DNA of 64,000 nucleotides, taken from positions 1,302,001-1,366,000 of the forward strand of contig JAEQBH010001513.1 in NCBI GenBank assembly GCA_016808115.1, given 5' to 3'. The position numbers and the translations under genes are program-made. Of this stretch, positions 11,451 through 23,529 are shown in pieces (positions within the stretch are counted from its first letter, which is position 1; every line of letters begins with the position of its first letter). The notes below the pieces were generated by a model. The model was not told the origin of the DNA. It did not search any database and worked only from the letters and a program-made list of their open reading frames with translations. Source of the DNA: Tetrastigma voinierianum. Taxonomy: Eukaryota; Streptophyta; Magnoliopsida; Vitales; Vitaceae.

Positions 11451-12144
11451 CCTTCCGAGTAAAAAGGCCATAACTTGGGCTGTAGAGGTCCGATTCGGGT
11501 GATTCGAAAGCCTACATCAAGCTTACTGATGGGGATACAATATACCAGAAGGCAACAGAGCCAAAGTCCCTTTAATTCCCAACAAAAAATCAGTCTTAAA
11601 GTTCGGCTAATATATAGGATCGAAATAAAGCGACTTCCTATGGTTCAGACGCAACCAAACATCCCCTCAAGGCAAGACACAACCCCTACTAAATTGTATT
11701 AAACATATAATCTAAGTTTAATTACAATTTATTTACATCACAAGTACAAAATTTTGACAATAGTTCAGTTTAAAATAAAAACTAGGTTTTCTACCCAAAA
11801 ATTTTACAAAAGAACACAATAAGCCCTCTTAAATCTTCCTCTCAACTAAGACCTCATGAAGCGCTTTCGTGTACCCTCCTGGGCATTCGAAAAATATTTT
11901 TTCCCACAACGGGGTGAGCGATGCGCCGTAGAGAAAATCTCCTACAAGGGCTACTCCCCACCTAAGTGCATATGCATGGCATAATCCATAAAATCAGGTT
12001 CACACACACACATTCATATATAAAATATGCATATCTCTATATGAATGTCTATGTCATGCCCATTCTCACCGACTCTCATTCATGCAATTTTCCATGTATG
12101 AAAACTAGTTTCAAAACAAAAGCTTTTTGTTTTTGAAACCCACT

Positions 12145-12365
12145 AAACAACCTCTGATATGAGACAACCCTTTGAATATTTTACACACTTGGACAACCCT
12201 CCGAATAGTAAACCACTGGACAATCCCTCGAGTATAGAACCACTAGACCATCTCTGAGAACCCCTTATTGGACAACCCGACAGAGTTCATCGACAAACCT
12301 CCGATATAATTTATCGACAACCCTCCGAATCAACAAGCATCGACAACCCTTCGAATACCCATTTT
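12145..12365 (-). repeat. GACAACCCTCCGAAT minisatellite in T2 3' LTR
   Basis: Roughly eight irregular copies of GGACAACCCTCCGAAT-like text spaced 25-40 bp (12163, 12193, 12218 and so on to 12355). A diverged series lies at about 29165-29385 in the partner LTR. Related GGAGAGTCGTCC / GGAGGGTAGTC strings occur in the T3 LTRs (39457-39543, 46866-46952). Confidence 0.7.
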
Positions 12366-13349
12366 ATTCATGCACTCACACCCGATTCACGCGATGACCC
12401 CGTGCACATGTAATGATAATGTCACTGCATAATATCTCATGTTACATGCATGATGGGAACTACATGGAACACTCATAATACATGCTTCACACCAAGCATG
12501 CATATATTAACATCAATTTTTTTTTTACACAATCTGCATGTTATTCAAACAAGCAATAACACACAAAAACTGGATTTTCACCCCAAACTCAAAACAAGAT
12601 AGCCAAGATAATAACCAAGATCATCCGATTGATCGCAAACTACAATACAACACCGCTTCCAGAACCCATAGCTGAAAATCACGACATGACTGAAACCCAT
12701 TCCAACCAACAACAATTTCTATCGAAACTATTCTTTAAACCCCAAATTTCACTACTGAAAGCAACCGTCATGGCTATTTCATGCTCTTAAACAAAGACTA
12801 TCCGCAGTAGGAGAGAACCCCTACCTTCGGTGATCCGTCACGCCGCAACTCCTCTCGTTTGTTCATTGTGAGAACCGGTCGTTCTCTTTCCTTTCGCTGC
12901 TTTTCTTTCTTCTTTCTTTCTTTTTCTTTTTCTTTTCCTTTCTCTCCTTTTCCTCTAACAAATTGCTTTAGGTGAGAATACTAACTAGGTGTAGAACACC
13001 TCTCTTCTATCCTCATGACACATAGCATTCACATGTCATTCATGCCCACTTTCCCACCCATCCTCTCCCATGCAAAGATAGAAGTGTGATACCAAGCCAC
13101 CAAATGCTCAGAAACAAAGCACATGGCATGCATCTTCATGCCACGTGTCACCCCCTCATTTGTCCTGCTTGTTCAGGTCACGTGCAATTCCTCCGACCTT
13201 CTCGAAATCTCGACCTAAATTTTGACTCTCAGACTCTAGATTTTCATGAGACGAACTCAATAATATGTCCCGCATTGTCATCCGAGATCTAGAGAAATTC
13301 CCAGGTTTACAACCCGTGTCTATCATTTTACTTTATCCGGGGTCTCACA

Positions 13350-13368
13350 TTCTTCCCCACTTAAAAGA
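13350..13368 (-). other. T2 polypurine tract
   Basis: TTCTTCCCCACTTAAAAG on the plus strand reads CTTTTAAGTGGGGAAGAA in element orientation, immediately inside the 3' LTR. It primes plus-strand DNA synthesis in reverse transcription and confirms the minus orientation. Confidence 0.85.
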
Positions 13369-13499
13369 ATTTCGTCCCGAAATTCACCCACACATATACA
13401 TACAATCACATGCATATGTAATAGTCATTTAAATGCCAAATGACTAAACCACGTAACTCCGTCCTCAAAGAGGAAAGGATATCTAGTACGCATTGTGTC

Positions 13500-14960
13500 C
13501 TCACATTCTCATGTTGCCTCCTCCACCCTCCTACATCACAACACTTCACTACCCCTCACACCCCGCATCGCAAAACTGCCTCTCGCTATCCATGATACGC
13601 ATGTGTCCCTCCCGAAGGTCCCATCCACGCATCAATAAAGCCTCCCCCGTACCACTACATGAGCCGGATCTCGGAGTGTACTGCAGCATAGAGACATGGA
13701 AAACCTCATGGACACCCGATAAACTCTACGATAATGCTAATCAATATGCAATCAAGCCCCACCCTCTCGAGCACCCGAAGGCCCAATAAACCCCTGCGAT
13801 AGTTTCCCCTCTCTCTCTCTCCACTTGCCGAATCCGACCACCCTCTCTTTAGGCATCACCTTAAGAAGACATGATCACCCGCCTCAAACTCTAGATAGCC
13901 TGCTCGCCGCTTTATCACGTAACTCTTCGTCTGGGCCCCGAGCCATGAGAAGGTGTTTCGCATGCACCCACTTTCTGGTGTCTCAAATCAGCCAAGACCC
14001 GTGGGTGAGTTTCTCCCACCTCCGTCCAACAAATCGCAGATCGATGGCCCCTCCATATAAGGGCTCCCATGTGGTGTCATCTATATGCTTGCCTGATAAC
14101 TGTTGTTGTAGGTGAATTCTACCAAGGGCAAATGCTCTTCCCAATTACCCTTGAAATCTAGGAAGCATGCTCGCAGCATGTCCTCTAAAACCTGTATAGT
14201 CTTCTCCGATTGACCATCTTTCTGTGGATGAAAAGCGGTGCTCATCATCAACTGTGTCCCCATGGCCTTCTGGAAACTCTTCCAAAAGTGTGTCGTGAAC
14301 CTGGGATCTCTTTATGATACGATGGATACTGGTACTCCATGTAACCTAACAATCTCTCATATAATGCCCTCGTAATTCCTCCAGCAAGGTCATTCGCACG
14401 CTAGGAAATGTGCCACCATGAGCCGTCCACTATAAACCCACACCGCAGATCAGCGTCTACGCCGATGTTCAGGGTAAGCGAAGCCGCCAAAGTCCATCGC
14501 GGACATGCTCCCACTTCCACTCGCTACCCTCCAATGGTCGAGAGCCTAAGAGGGCCTCTAGTGCTCGACCTTTACCTACTGACATGTGAGACACCATCGA
14601 ACAAAATCCCCAACGTGTCTCTTCATCCCGCTCTAATAATACTGGCAACGAAGATCTCGATACATCTTCGTGCCACTTGGATGCATTGCGAAACGAGAGC
14701 AATGGAACTCCCTGAGGATCTCCTCTCTCAACTCTATCAACTAGGGAACCACAACTCGTCCCTTGTACCGAAGACTGCCATCAGTGTGGATAGCCTAACC
14801 TTCATCACCCATACCTCGACCGCATTCGCCCTCTAATGGACACCACCGTGTCTCTCGTCTCGAGACTCGAATCACCCCTGCCAAGAAAGGCGAGCCACTA
14901 AACTTCCCATAACACCTTGAGCCCGATCATTGTGATCAGAATTTGAATCGTCTCTACGTC
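13500..14960 (-). pseudogene. pol: T2 integrase and C-terminal region (pol, distal)
   Basis: On the minus strand, 14263-14081 encodes the part of the integrase core containing the catalytic Glu (FHPQKDGQSEKTIQVLEDML, then EEHLPLVEFTYNNSY). 14960-14280 holds upstream integrase in broken frames. 13720-13540 holds VFHVSML and an EGHMRIMDSE segment, corresponding to T3 VFHVSMLWRYTPDP and GPVYIMD. This tail precedes the chromodomain-like end of Tekay integrases. Integrase inserts the cDNA into chromatin. Multiple stops and frameshifts make it inactive. Confidence 0.82.
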
Positions 14961-14994
14961 TCAATCATCTACCACTCCCAGAAGCTATTACTTT

Positions 14995-16120
14995 TCAGGG
15001 CCAAGATTCTCGACTTCTCTCGATCGGAAGTGCATCGCTCACCACGTTTGACTTTACCAGATGGTAATGCAAAGTGAAGTCATAATCCTCTAGATATTCC
15101 ATCCATTTACGTTGCCTCATGTTAAGGTCCCGTTGTGTAAAGATATACTTCAGACTTTTGTGGTCTGAAAATACCTCAAATTGTTCCCCATATAGATAAT
15201 GGCGCCAAATCTTCAATGGCCGCCAACTCCATGTCATGTGTAGGGTAATTTTGCTCATGATTCTTTCACTGTCGAGAACCATAAGCCACTACCCTCCTGC
15301 ACTACATCAAACACATCCTGGCCTCCCGTCTCTTCTCAAGCATCACACAAGACATTGAGTACTCCCGTCCCCGACTACCGTATCAGGAGCCGAAGTAAGC
15401 CTCTCGTTTTCAATTCTCGAATGCCCTCTCACACGAGTCATTCCACTCCAAACCACCTCCTTCCCGGGTCAACTTAGTCATAGGTGCCAAGTACCGAGAA
15501 ATCTCAATGAACCTCCCAGAATATCCAGCCAATCCTAATAAATCGCTGGGACTGAAGACACACTGCCTCTCCCAACTCATAACAAATTTCAACCTTTCCC
15601 CGTGGTCTACCGATACACCCAAAGCCGACACGACGTGTCCGAATCTCACCTCCCGCAAGCCAAAATTCTCATTTGCTGAATTCCGCATAACTCGGGATGG
15701 TCTCAGTGGTCTAGAGAATGACCCCTCAAGTGATCCTTCATGATCCTCCTCCTCTATCTCGGCATCAAGATATCGTCCACGAAAACTACCACAAACCGAT
15801 CTAAGTAGGGGTGGAAGACCCTATGCATGAGATCCATGAATGCTGCTGGTGCATTCGTCAATCCGAAGGGCATCACTGTGAACTCGAAATGCTCATATCG
15901 CGTTCTAAACGTTGTCTTAGGGATATCTGTCTCCCTAACTCTCAACTGATGGTACCCAGTGCAGAGATCTATCTTAGAGTACACCCGCGCCCCTCTCAAC
16001 TGATCAAACAAATCATCAATCCTGGTAGCGATACCGATTCTGATCGTCAATTGCCTTCAACTACTCCGTAGTCAAATGCACACCAAGGGTCTTTATCCTT
16101 TTCTTAGCAAATAGAACCGA
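14995..16120 (-). pseudogene. pol: T2 reverse transcriptase and RNase H (pol, middle)
   Basis: 16050-15754 encodes RT with RIDDLFDQLRGARVYSKIDL, GYHQLRV, VMPFGLTNAPAAFMDLMHRV and the catalytic FVDDIL (plus-strand 15762-15797). 15688-15410 encodes the RT connection (KFVMSWERQ near PSDLLGLAGYSGRFIE, then LTREGGGLEWNDSCE). 15282-14995 encodes RNase H (FEVFSDHKSLKYIFTQ, NMRQRKWMEYLEDYDF). The Asp pair of the polymerase site is intact, but the frame is broken between the blocks. Confidence 0.9.
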
Positions 16121-16317
16121 GCGCCCTAAGGTGAAGGTTCGGCTCCACGAAACCCCTTTGTCTAATAATCCCTATATCCGGACCTTGAGTTCCCGCAACC
16201 TCAACTCGCGCCCATCCCATGCGGGGATTACACGCTGCTTTAATTACGGTAGCTCAACGACAAAGTCTTCATCCCTCTGAGGTAATCTCTGAACTCGTCC
16301 GGAAAACATCCTCAAAC

Positions 16318-17360
16318 TCACATGTCACCCGAGGGTGACTCAAACCCGTCCCACCCGCCCAAGGTAAGGCTTACTAGCCAACCTATCAACTGTCCGTGCC
16401 ACCTAAAGTCATACACGGCCCGAGGTAAAGCATCATGCTTATCCCCCTGAAATGTAATACAAACACCATCCTGTGTGTATGCAGTAACCCTCCTACGATC
16501 ACAATCAATGACGACCCGGTGTGCTGTCAACCAATCCATGCCAAGAATGACATCAAAGTCCGATATGTCCATAACCCGAAGATCCACCGTGAGTAGAATC
16601 CGTAGATCTCTAACTCACAATCCCGACATATCTTATCAATCACCCTAATTCCTGGGGTGGGAGAATCACATGCAAATGGATTTTCCAAGGATTCAAACTT
16701 TTAAGCCCGCAACATTCACACAAGATGCAGCAATAAATGAATGAGATGCACCGGGATTAAATAATACTCTTGCCCATAAAAAGTAAGAGTAGAAATATTC
16801 ATGTATAAATCGATTGGATCTCAGGTCTGGCTCAGGTGTAACTGTAAACACGCCCCGGGTCCTCAAGTCCCGACTGCGGTCCCTCCTCGACCTCGATCCA
16901 TGCTCCGCCACTCCGGGCTTATCTACGAAACAATCGGCGTCTGTCACACCCCCGAGGACTCCACATTCGTCCCGCCTATGCTTGGGTAAGTACAACATAT
17001 CGTGTCTCGAGTGTGTCCTGACCGATGACTGGACCGAGGTGTCCCGGCGACCCCCGATCTCTGGGCTCTATGGGCAATCCCATCTCATTTGTTCAGGCTG
17101 ATGGCAATGATAACATGTCATCGATCCTGATTGACTAGGAGCCTGATCTGGCTTTGGCCCTGAAAGCCGCGACCCTATCCTGGAAACCCTGGTGGAACAG
17201 AAGTCCTTTTCTTCTTTCCCGAGCTCGAAGAAGGTTGACCCTCCTTCCTCTAATCACCAGCACCCGTGTCTCGGATGCTCCGGGCATCATCTATCTCTCT
17301 CTCTATGGCCAAAGTTATCCTGACCATAGAATCCATGTCTTGCAGGAGAAGTCCCACAAT
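16318..17360 (-). pseudogene. pol: T2 protease and 3' half of gag
   Basis: 16998-16693 encodes the gag-protease junction: TVTPEPDLRSN, then LFNPGASHSFIAASCV. The retropepsin active-site motif is normally D-S/T-G; here it reads N-P-G (plus-strand 16729-16760), so the catalytic Asp is lost. 16587-16318 encodes DLRVMDISDFDVILGMDWL, typical for the region between protease and RT. At 17080-17120 a CYHCHQPEQMRWDC-like CCHC zinc knuckle of gag is readable. Gag ends abruptly at 17360, where A1 is inserted; it resumes at 26645. Confidence 0.85.
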
Positions 17361-18228
17361 TGATTCGCAGGCTACGCAGGGCCGAAATGAATCAACAATA
17401 TTTATATGTATTCCAGCCTCCCATCGTCGTAGTCAAGCTATCAGCAAAGATAAAGGGTTCAGGGCCGAACACGGGATGGGTTTTCATCTAGGAATGATTC
17501 GCATAAGTGCAAGTTAGCTGCAAGGCTTTCTATTCGACTTTTGGATTTTGTTTCAAAATGTACAGATGAGTTTGAAAACCGATTAATCAGAAAAACTGAA
17601 ATGAAGTGTGAAAAGTTAACTTCAAGATTTAGTCACTAACTCGGTAACTTAAAAGGAAACAAGTCTCGTTTTATCCGTCACAGACAAGCAAACCCATAGC
17701 CAGTCCAGTTTTCACAACCTATCTATGTTTAACTAGCAAACCTCACCCTAAAACAACTCCTATTTGAGTTAACACGTAACATGCATCTATGGCCTTTTAC
17801 GCCAAACCCTAACATTAAATAATATCATTTCTGGTTCAGAAGACCATCTAAAAACCACAAGCAGATCTATCAATAAGTATACACTCGATCCTAAAGCATG
17901 GTAGTGTATTGGCCAAATCAATAACATTCAATGCTATTCAACCCTATTTTGAGAAGATGTGGTCATAAACACAAGATCTCGTAGCTTTTAATACAAGAGG
18001 ACAACCCGTAATCGCCCCACCACTGCCAGCTCCTTCCTCTTCAAAGAAAAGAGGCTTAGCCAAGCATCTCTTGAGTTGTCATCCCTCAAGCAGGTGTTTA
18101 TAAACAAGAAAATAAGGGAAAGAGGAGAGAGAAGAGAGAAACACCAAACCCTAACTAAGCTACGAAAGATATTTACAAAATAAAACTTACCAAAAATTTC
18201 TTCCTCAATTTGTTTTTTCATAAATGGG

Positions 18229-18241
18229 AGCTTATATAGGC
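18229..18241 (-). promoter_or_regulatory. Candidate TATA box of A1 LTR
   Basis: GAGCTTATATAGGC on the plus strand reads CCTATATAAGC in element orientation; the sister LTR has GGCTTATATAAGG at 25892-25904. In both LTRs it lies about 150-170 bp downstream (element strand) of the TTTCGC array. Conservation of the string and position supports a U3 promoter. Confidence 0.55.
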
Positions 18242-18404
18242 TACCCAATGTATGAAAAACAGCCATAAAGCCTAACAATTTGGCTAATTTTAGGGACAAG
18301 AGAGTAATACACCAAAATTCTTGAAGTCGGTCGATTAATTACAAAAAGCATGACAAGGCAAGCACTCATGAGGTTCAAAATTTCCTATTAGAGTAACAAG
18401 AGAT

Positions 18405-18560
18405 AGCGAAAATGCAAAAATTCTCGCTAGAACAAAGGCTTCATGTAATCATGTCTAGCTTAAATTGGTAATTTCGCTAAGATTGCAAAATTTTCGCTAA
18501 GGTTGCGAAATTTGCGCAATCCCAGCGAAATTTTCGCAATCTTAGCGAAATTCCTAGGAT
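18405..18560. repeat. TTTCGC/GCGAAA palindromic array in A1 3' LTR
   Basis: Repeated GCGAAAATGCAAAA, ATTTCGCTAAGATTGC, AAATTTTCGCTAAGGTTGC, GCGAAATTTTCGCAATC and TTAGCGAAATTCC. The core is GCGAAATTTCGC or TTTCGCTAGCGAAA, in both orientations. The equivalent array in the other LTR (26040-26310) is longer. Confidence 0.85.
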
Positions 18561-18874
18561 TTGCTTATTCATCACTGCATTGCTTCCTGTCCTCTACTGC
18601 ATCGATTTCCATCACTTTGCCTTAATTTTTTCTTTGATTTTTGGTCTGTTTGATGGTTGAAAATTGAGTTCAATTCATGATTCATCTATATGTCTCGATA
18701 TCGAACTCCCAAAGTACGCAAAACCCGCAAAACAACCAAAAAAATAACCTCTAAATGGTATTAAGTTATACTAAGAAGACTTAAACACTTCAATTGCATA
18801 ATGATACGATTAGTGCGCAAAAGCACTAAAACCCATTCAATATAGGTTCAAAATAGCACTTCGGGCACTAATCA

Positions 18875-18887
18875 CACCCCCCAACCG
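18875..18887 (-). other. A1 polypurine tract
   Basis: CACCCCCCAACCG on the plus strand reads GGTTGGGGGGTG in element orientation, immediately inside the 3' LTR. Athila/Tat elements characteristically have such G-rich tracts; element E has an analogous one at 63153. Confidence 0.85.
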
Positions 18888-20110
18888 AAACGTTGCTAGT
18901 CCCTTAGCAATGCAAAAACAAAAAGGAGATGTATGTAGTGATTTTCAAAAAGTTTATGATTCAAAAAAGTATATGTACATATAAACACTGTCCATAAACT
19001 AAAAAATGGACACCAAGTTTGAAAACCGACATGAAAGAGCCAAAACCATACAAGAACAATTTTAGGTCAATATTGGTTCCATGATCTCAACTTGAATTTC
19101 CACCCCAAGTCTAATGGTTCTTTATATAACCGTGATTACGCCAATAAATTGCAAAATTTGTCCCCTCCTCAACCTAGCACCGACATGGCCTTAAGCTGTT
19201 GAACAACTAGATAAGATACACACTTCTTTCTTTATTCAACTATATTGTAGGATGCAATGCTTAAAACTGACTTCACTGGGTCTGTGGTAATTCGGGTCCA
19301 CCAATGCACTCAACCAATTAAGGCTTGCATCGAGCCAAAAGGATCACTTGACCACAAACTCTACAGGCTTCACCCCGGACTCTGAATGACTTCGAAAATC
19401 AAGCACCTACAAATCGTTAGGACTCACCTATCCACCCATGTAATCGAACACTAAAATCTGATGACTCCCAACCAATTAAGGCTGTGGCATCTAAGCCAGA
19501 AGGTTTTCGCCATACACCCCCATCGTTTCTGCTTCAAGGCAAAACTTCACGACTTTATTTTTCTTTTTTCTTTTTTTTCTTTTGATTTTTCTTTCTTTCT
19601 CGAAGACTACATTGGTCTTCAAATGTGGGTAACACAAACCCATCTTAGGTTGCCAACATGCTTAAGGCCTAGCTATGCAAAGCGAAGAAGTAAACAAATC
19701 ACAAATATTGAAACACCTGAGGCAAGTGTGTGAATTAGCATAAGGGAGAAATTTTCAAGTTGAGCATGCCGGAACTTCAACCTGACTAAAATTGATCTAA
19801 GCAGTTAATTAATTTAATATAAGGTGACAAACAATGATTCAATTTTTCCAATTACTACAATTCAATTGTCCAATCATGAGTAAATTCACCTGTTCAATCG
19901 AAAAGAAAACAAATATACATGGTAAAGGCAATAAAACATGGTATGCAAAATCAGATATATATAGACCTAATAGCTTTTGATACAGCCAAAATTATTGGTC
20001 ACATGAATACAGTTAAACAAACAAAAGCATCACCGCTTACTACGGTTAATACATAAACCTAATCAAAATTCAAGCAGAAGCCGATAAAGTCGATAACTAT
20101 ACAAAATCAT
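18888..20110 (-). other. A1 3' non-coding region
   Basis: No convincing frame. It begins TTGCTAGTCCCTTAGCAATGC (a short hairpin) and contains a poly-T/TTTTCTTT tract at 19558-19600. This matches the long non-coding stretch between the last ORF and the 3' LTR of Athila-type elements and resembles 63165-64000 in element E. Confidence 0.55.
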
Positions 20111-22040
20111 AAAGAAACCTAACCACCTCACCGTCAGTGGTGGTGGGTCTGAAGTTGCCTGCTACACCAAACATCCAAATAGGTCGCTGCCTGGTGGTGG
20201 CTCCTTCTCTCGATCAGAACACGAGGAAGGCCCAGGCGCTATGATCTCACCGAAGATAGAGTGACACCGGGCCAGCCGATCCGGTCGTCGTAGAATGCTA
20301 GTGATGCAGATGGCATCCATCACACTGCCATTCTCGCGAGTCGCTGCGAAACATACTCGTGTGAGTGGTGTGTCGACAAGAGGCTCTGGTGTATCGTACT
20401 GCAAACATGATGCAAAGGAGGAGATGAAGGGTGACATCCCGCGGAGCCGGACTCCTCTCGCATCTCGGGCTCAGCAGGCATATCGCTCCTTCGTGGGAGT
20501 CCCCAAACACCTGATCCGGCACTCCTCCCCGGTCCCATTGTCGAGATGGAAAGATACTGGCATGGTCATCACTCCGTCCGTCGATGCAACCGTAGCACAC
20601 CTCTCTCAACTCAAATTTCGGGAATCCCAAATGCCTAACCCGCGCAGTAGTCTCAGACGCAACTGAAGACTCTCTCGCCGCACTGTGCCCTTCCGATGGA
20701 CCTTCTCCTCGAAATGCATCAAGGAGTGTCATCACTACCGCAGGACTGAACCAAATATCCTCCAAGATCTTGAGAAGAGCTCCCATGATGGGCCTCCGTC
20801 ACGTAATGTTGTAAAGGAACAGTAATCATCCGAATAAGTGGTCGATCAACAAAGATCTGAGGCTGAGCTTCGCTCCCAAATGACTGTCCGCAAATGTGTG
20901 TCTCCGCCAGTGCCCAACCATCTCGATGAGGTGGTGGGCCCAATCTCTACAACCCTCTCGCGATCGGGTCACAGATACGCAGCCCAAAGCCGTTGAACAT
21001 CGGTCAGCCCGAGCACCCGCGCACCACCAATAGAGAGAAACTGGCTTCACACCATCCGCCTCAGAGATGTCAGAATGATAGAACCGCGACCACTCGTGGG
21101 CAATAATGTCTGGTGCCGCAAGGGCAAAAGGAGTGAATAATTCCAATCAATCCTTACGGGATTCTGCAAATCTCGATCACTCACGCGGACATCGTGAGAA
21201 TGACTCCCCCGATGAAAGTCCCCCGAATGTAGTGCAAGACTTCTTGAAATGGGGTGCCCTACGAACAACGGCCTCCTGATCCTGGAGGCAGGTGGCAACT
21301 GAGGCGATGATGTCGCCCGCAGCCGATGTGATTGCCGACGGCTACGCCGAGGAAGATGACTACGGCCCGGATGTGCCGGCCCGCTGGGAGTGGCCGGGCC
21401 CCAACCCAGGTACAGTGATAACTGGCGTCCAACCGTCCGATAATCCACGGGGGTCTCCGAGGCTCTCAAAACACCGTGGATCAGGATGCACTCGGTTTGG
21501 ACCGTCAGCCTCTCTCTGCATCAATCTAACCCGCGTCGGCGGACCCACCCCGAAAGTACGAACCATATCTAAATCGAATAAAATAATCGAAGAGGGCTCT
21601 CGACCATCGAAATGCACCAGGCCTCAGATTTCAACCAGGTCACCCGAGGACCAATCTACCAAATAGCGACAGCCGTACTCACCGGTCAAGAAGAGAAATC
21701 GGCTCTAAAATAGCCAAATAAGGCTCAGTAGAGGACCAAATGCCGAGGTTGGTGGCAAAATAGCCGAACCACGCGCAGAGGTCCTAAACGCGCGCAGGCT
21801 CACCAAGGCCTTGTGAGCAAGGGTTTCAGTCAAGCAAAGAACTCCTACCGTGAATGTCAGGCTCATGCTGCGTGGCCGACACAGAGTGGAGGCTCGTCGT
21901 GGATCGGCCGCAGCTCTGGCCAAATGAGACACGCCAAGGGCAAGGATGCAGTGGCGCCTGCATCGCGTCAACAACAGTATGCAACTCCTATAGTGGTGTC
22001 ACGTAGCGGCAGAGGCTGAGACTCGTGGTTTCGCCGGGAG
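20111..22040 (-). other. A1 GC-rich region with overlapping minus-strand open frames, function unknown
   Basis: A chain of overlapping minus-strand open frames (21469-21047, 21146-20826, 20943-20719, 20786-20298, 20437-20162) suggests one diverged, frameshifted coding region of about 1.3 kb, of which the 162-codon frame at 20786-20298 is the longest. I recognise no domain, catalytic motif or membrane segment. By position (after the protease, before the 3' non-coding region) it could be the env-like or extra ORF of Athila-type elements; a captured host fragment is the alternative. GC content is visibly higher than on both sides. Plus-strand frames (20295-20666, 21292-21666) are probably shadows. 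Confidence 0.4.
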
Positions 22041-22259
22041 GAGAACGTGAAGTGGCAAATGGACAACCTCACCTACTAAGTACTATAGCAGAAACATACT
22101 AAACGTAAACCGATAAATTAAAAATTTTCCAAAAATAACTAAAAATGTTAAATCGACCAATTAAAACAAAGCAAAATTATGAATCGCAATTCGCTTTTTG
22201 GAAAACAATCTCATTCTCAAAAATTACTCAAGAGGGTCGGGATAATGATCTCCTCGACT

Positions 22260-22960
22260 CTTGCGATGGCACGGGTTGACTCCATTGTTTGGATGCCCGT
22301 TTGTTGAAGTGGTCCTCGTGACGTGGCTTTTGAATTGAGCAGGTGGCTTGCGGTGGAGTGTTGATGGCAAGACGATATCTCTTCAACTCCTTGGTGATTA
22401 CTCCCTGCAGTTCACAGACCTTTGGCCTTCACATGCTAAACATTTGAAGCAACTTCGCCGGTTATTTTGATTTTTCATATTCTAAACGGCTTTTTGCTTG
22501 TTGTTTAGATGAAAGATGTTCAACTCCATAGTCATGTTACCAAAGGTAAGTTGCATGACTCCATTCCGGCAATTTATTATTGCATTTGCTATGGCCAGAA
22601 ATGGTCTTCCTAAGATGATTGGAACATGATTGGGTTCACTTCACTGATTGGCTGGGTGCATCGAGCACTACAAAATCTTGGGTAGTAGGAATTTGTCTAT
22701 TTCACAAGACATCCTCAACTATCCCTTGCAGGGATTTTACCGATCTATCGGCCAATGATAGTGTGATGTTGGTAGGTTTAAGTTCACCCCTAAGAGCCCT
22801 AGCTGGCAGCTATCTTGAATACGGCGTTAGGTTCTGCTTGGCTCCTGCATCGAGAAACGTGGTTGTCACATGCACTTCCACCAATATTGACTGGAAATTG
22901 TGGAGATCCGCGGATCCTTGTATTTAGCCAGATTATTTGCTTTTGATTATGTAGCGACTT
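22260..22960 (-). pseudogene. pol: A1 protease region
   Basis: On the minus strand: TFLDAGAKQNLTPYS (retropepsin site D-A-G in place of D-L/T-G), then ALRGELKPTNITLSLADRSV, GIVEDVLVK and, at about 22600, ILGRPFLAIANAIINCRNG. These are hallmark strings of Athila-type gag-protease polyproteins. Homology fades near 22300, where RT should follow, and the sequence passes into an AT-rich stretch and the GC-rich region. The downstream pol is therefore deleted. Confidence 0.8.
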
Positions 22961-23529
22961 GCTTAGTGAAATGCCTTCTTCTCAATGCACAATCCCTTGG
23001 TGTGCGAGATCTTTCAAAAATTATGAGGACTTGTTTGATTATGTCCAATAGAGGTATGTTAACCTTCACTTGCCTTAAGACCTCTAAAATGTCTGCTTGC
23101 TGAGATGCCTTCTTCTTACCTCTAAGTTCTTATGGAAATGGAGGTGGTATGCGGTATTTCATTGAATCTTCCTTTAGGAGAATATGCTCAGACTGCAATT
23201 CCTCTCTCTTCTTGGATTCTTCAACAGGCTTTGGCATGGGTTGATCAACCTCTTTCCTCCTCAGGAGTAATTATAGCCTTTACCTCATCCATTCACGGTG
23301 GATGATCTGCCTCATGGATTCCCTTTGGGTTTATGGCCCATTTGGGGAAGGAACCTTCCTCATTCTTGTACCTCCGGCAACTTGTTGATCTTGGTGATTG
23401 AATACGCCAGGTTGTCAGATTTTAGTTAAGATTGCTCTCAAGCCCATCTATCCTCTTGTTCGTGTGCTCTCTACGATTATCAATCCTTTGTGCCGGTTGC
23501 ACATTGATCCTTTTTATTCTTCCTGAAAA

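Larger units (their letters stand above)
10468..13349 (-). mobile_element. T2 3' LTR (2,882 bp)
   Basis: Begins TGTGACACCCC and ends GGGGTCTCACA; the TGTGA/TCACA ends form the short inverted repeat typical of LTRs. In element orientation (right to left) it contains: a pyrimidine/purine tract (12890-12965), a GACAACCCTCCGAAT minisatellite (about 12145-12365), the conserved block CTACTCCCC reverse-complementary to the TE1/T3 block (about 11950), a GC-rich array of GAGGTCGGCC-like units (11195-11450), a candidate TATA box (11090-11103) and three copies of the CATAACTTC module (reverse strand, near 10772, 10973 and 11169). The partner LTR at 27534-30378 has the same order. Confidence 0.92.
17361..18874 (-). 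mobile_element. A1 3' LTR (1,514 bp)
   Basis: Starts TGATTCGCAGG and ends GGGCACTAATCA, giving a TGATT/AATCA inverted repeat at the ends. A polypurine tract follows on the right. It contains a candidate TATA (GCTTATATAGG at 18229-18240, minus strand) and an array of TAGCGAAATTTTCGC-like motifs (18405-18560) upstream of it. It is alignable along its length with 25011-26644. Confidence 0.88.

Noticed and set aside
11103..11473. Overlapping GC-rich open frames of 104-119 codons, plus and minus
   Set aside because: They span the GGCCGGCC-type array of the T2 LTR; stop-poor because GC-rich and repetitive. Sister LTR does not keep the frames.
21292..21666. Plus-strand open frame of 124 codons in the GC-rich block of A1
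   Set aside because: The element and the chain of overlapping frames run on the minus strand; this is more likely a shadow, though not excluded.
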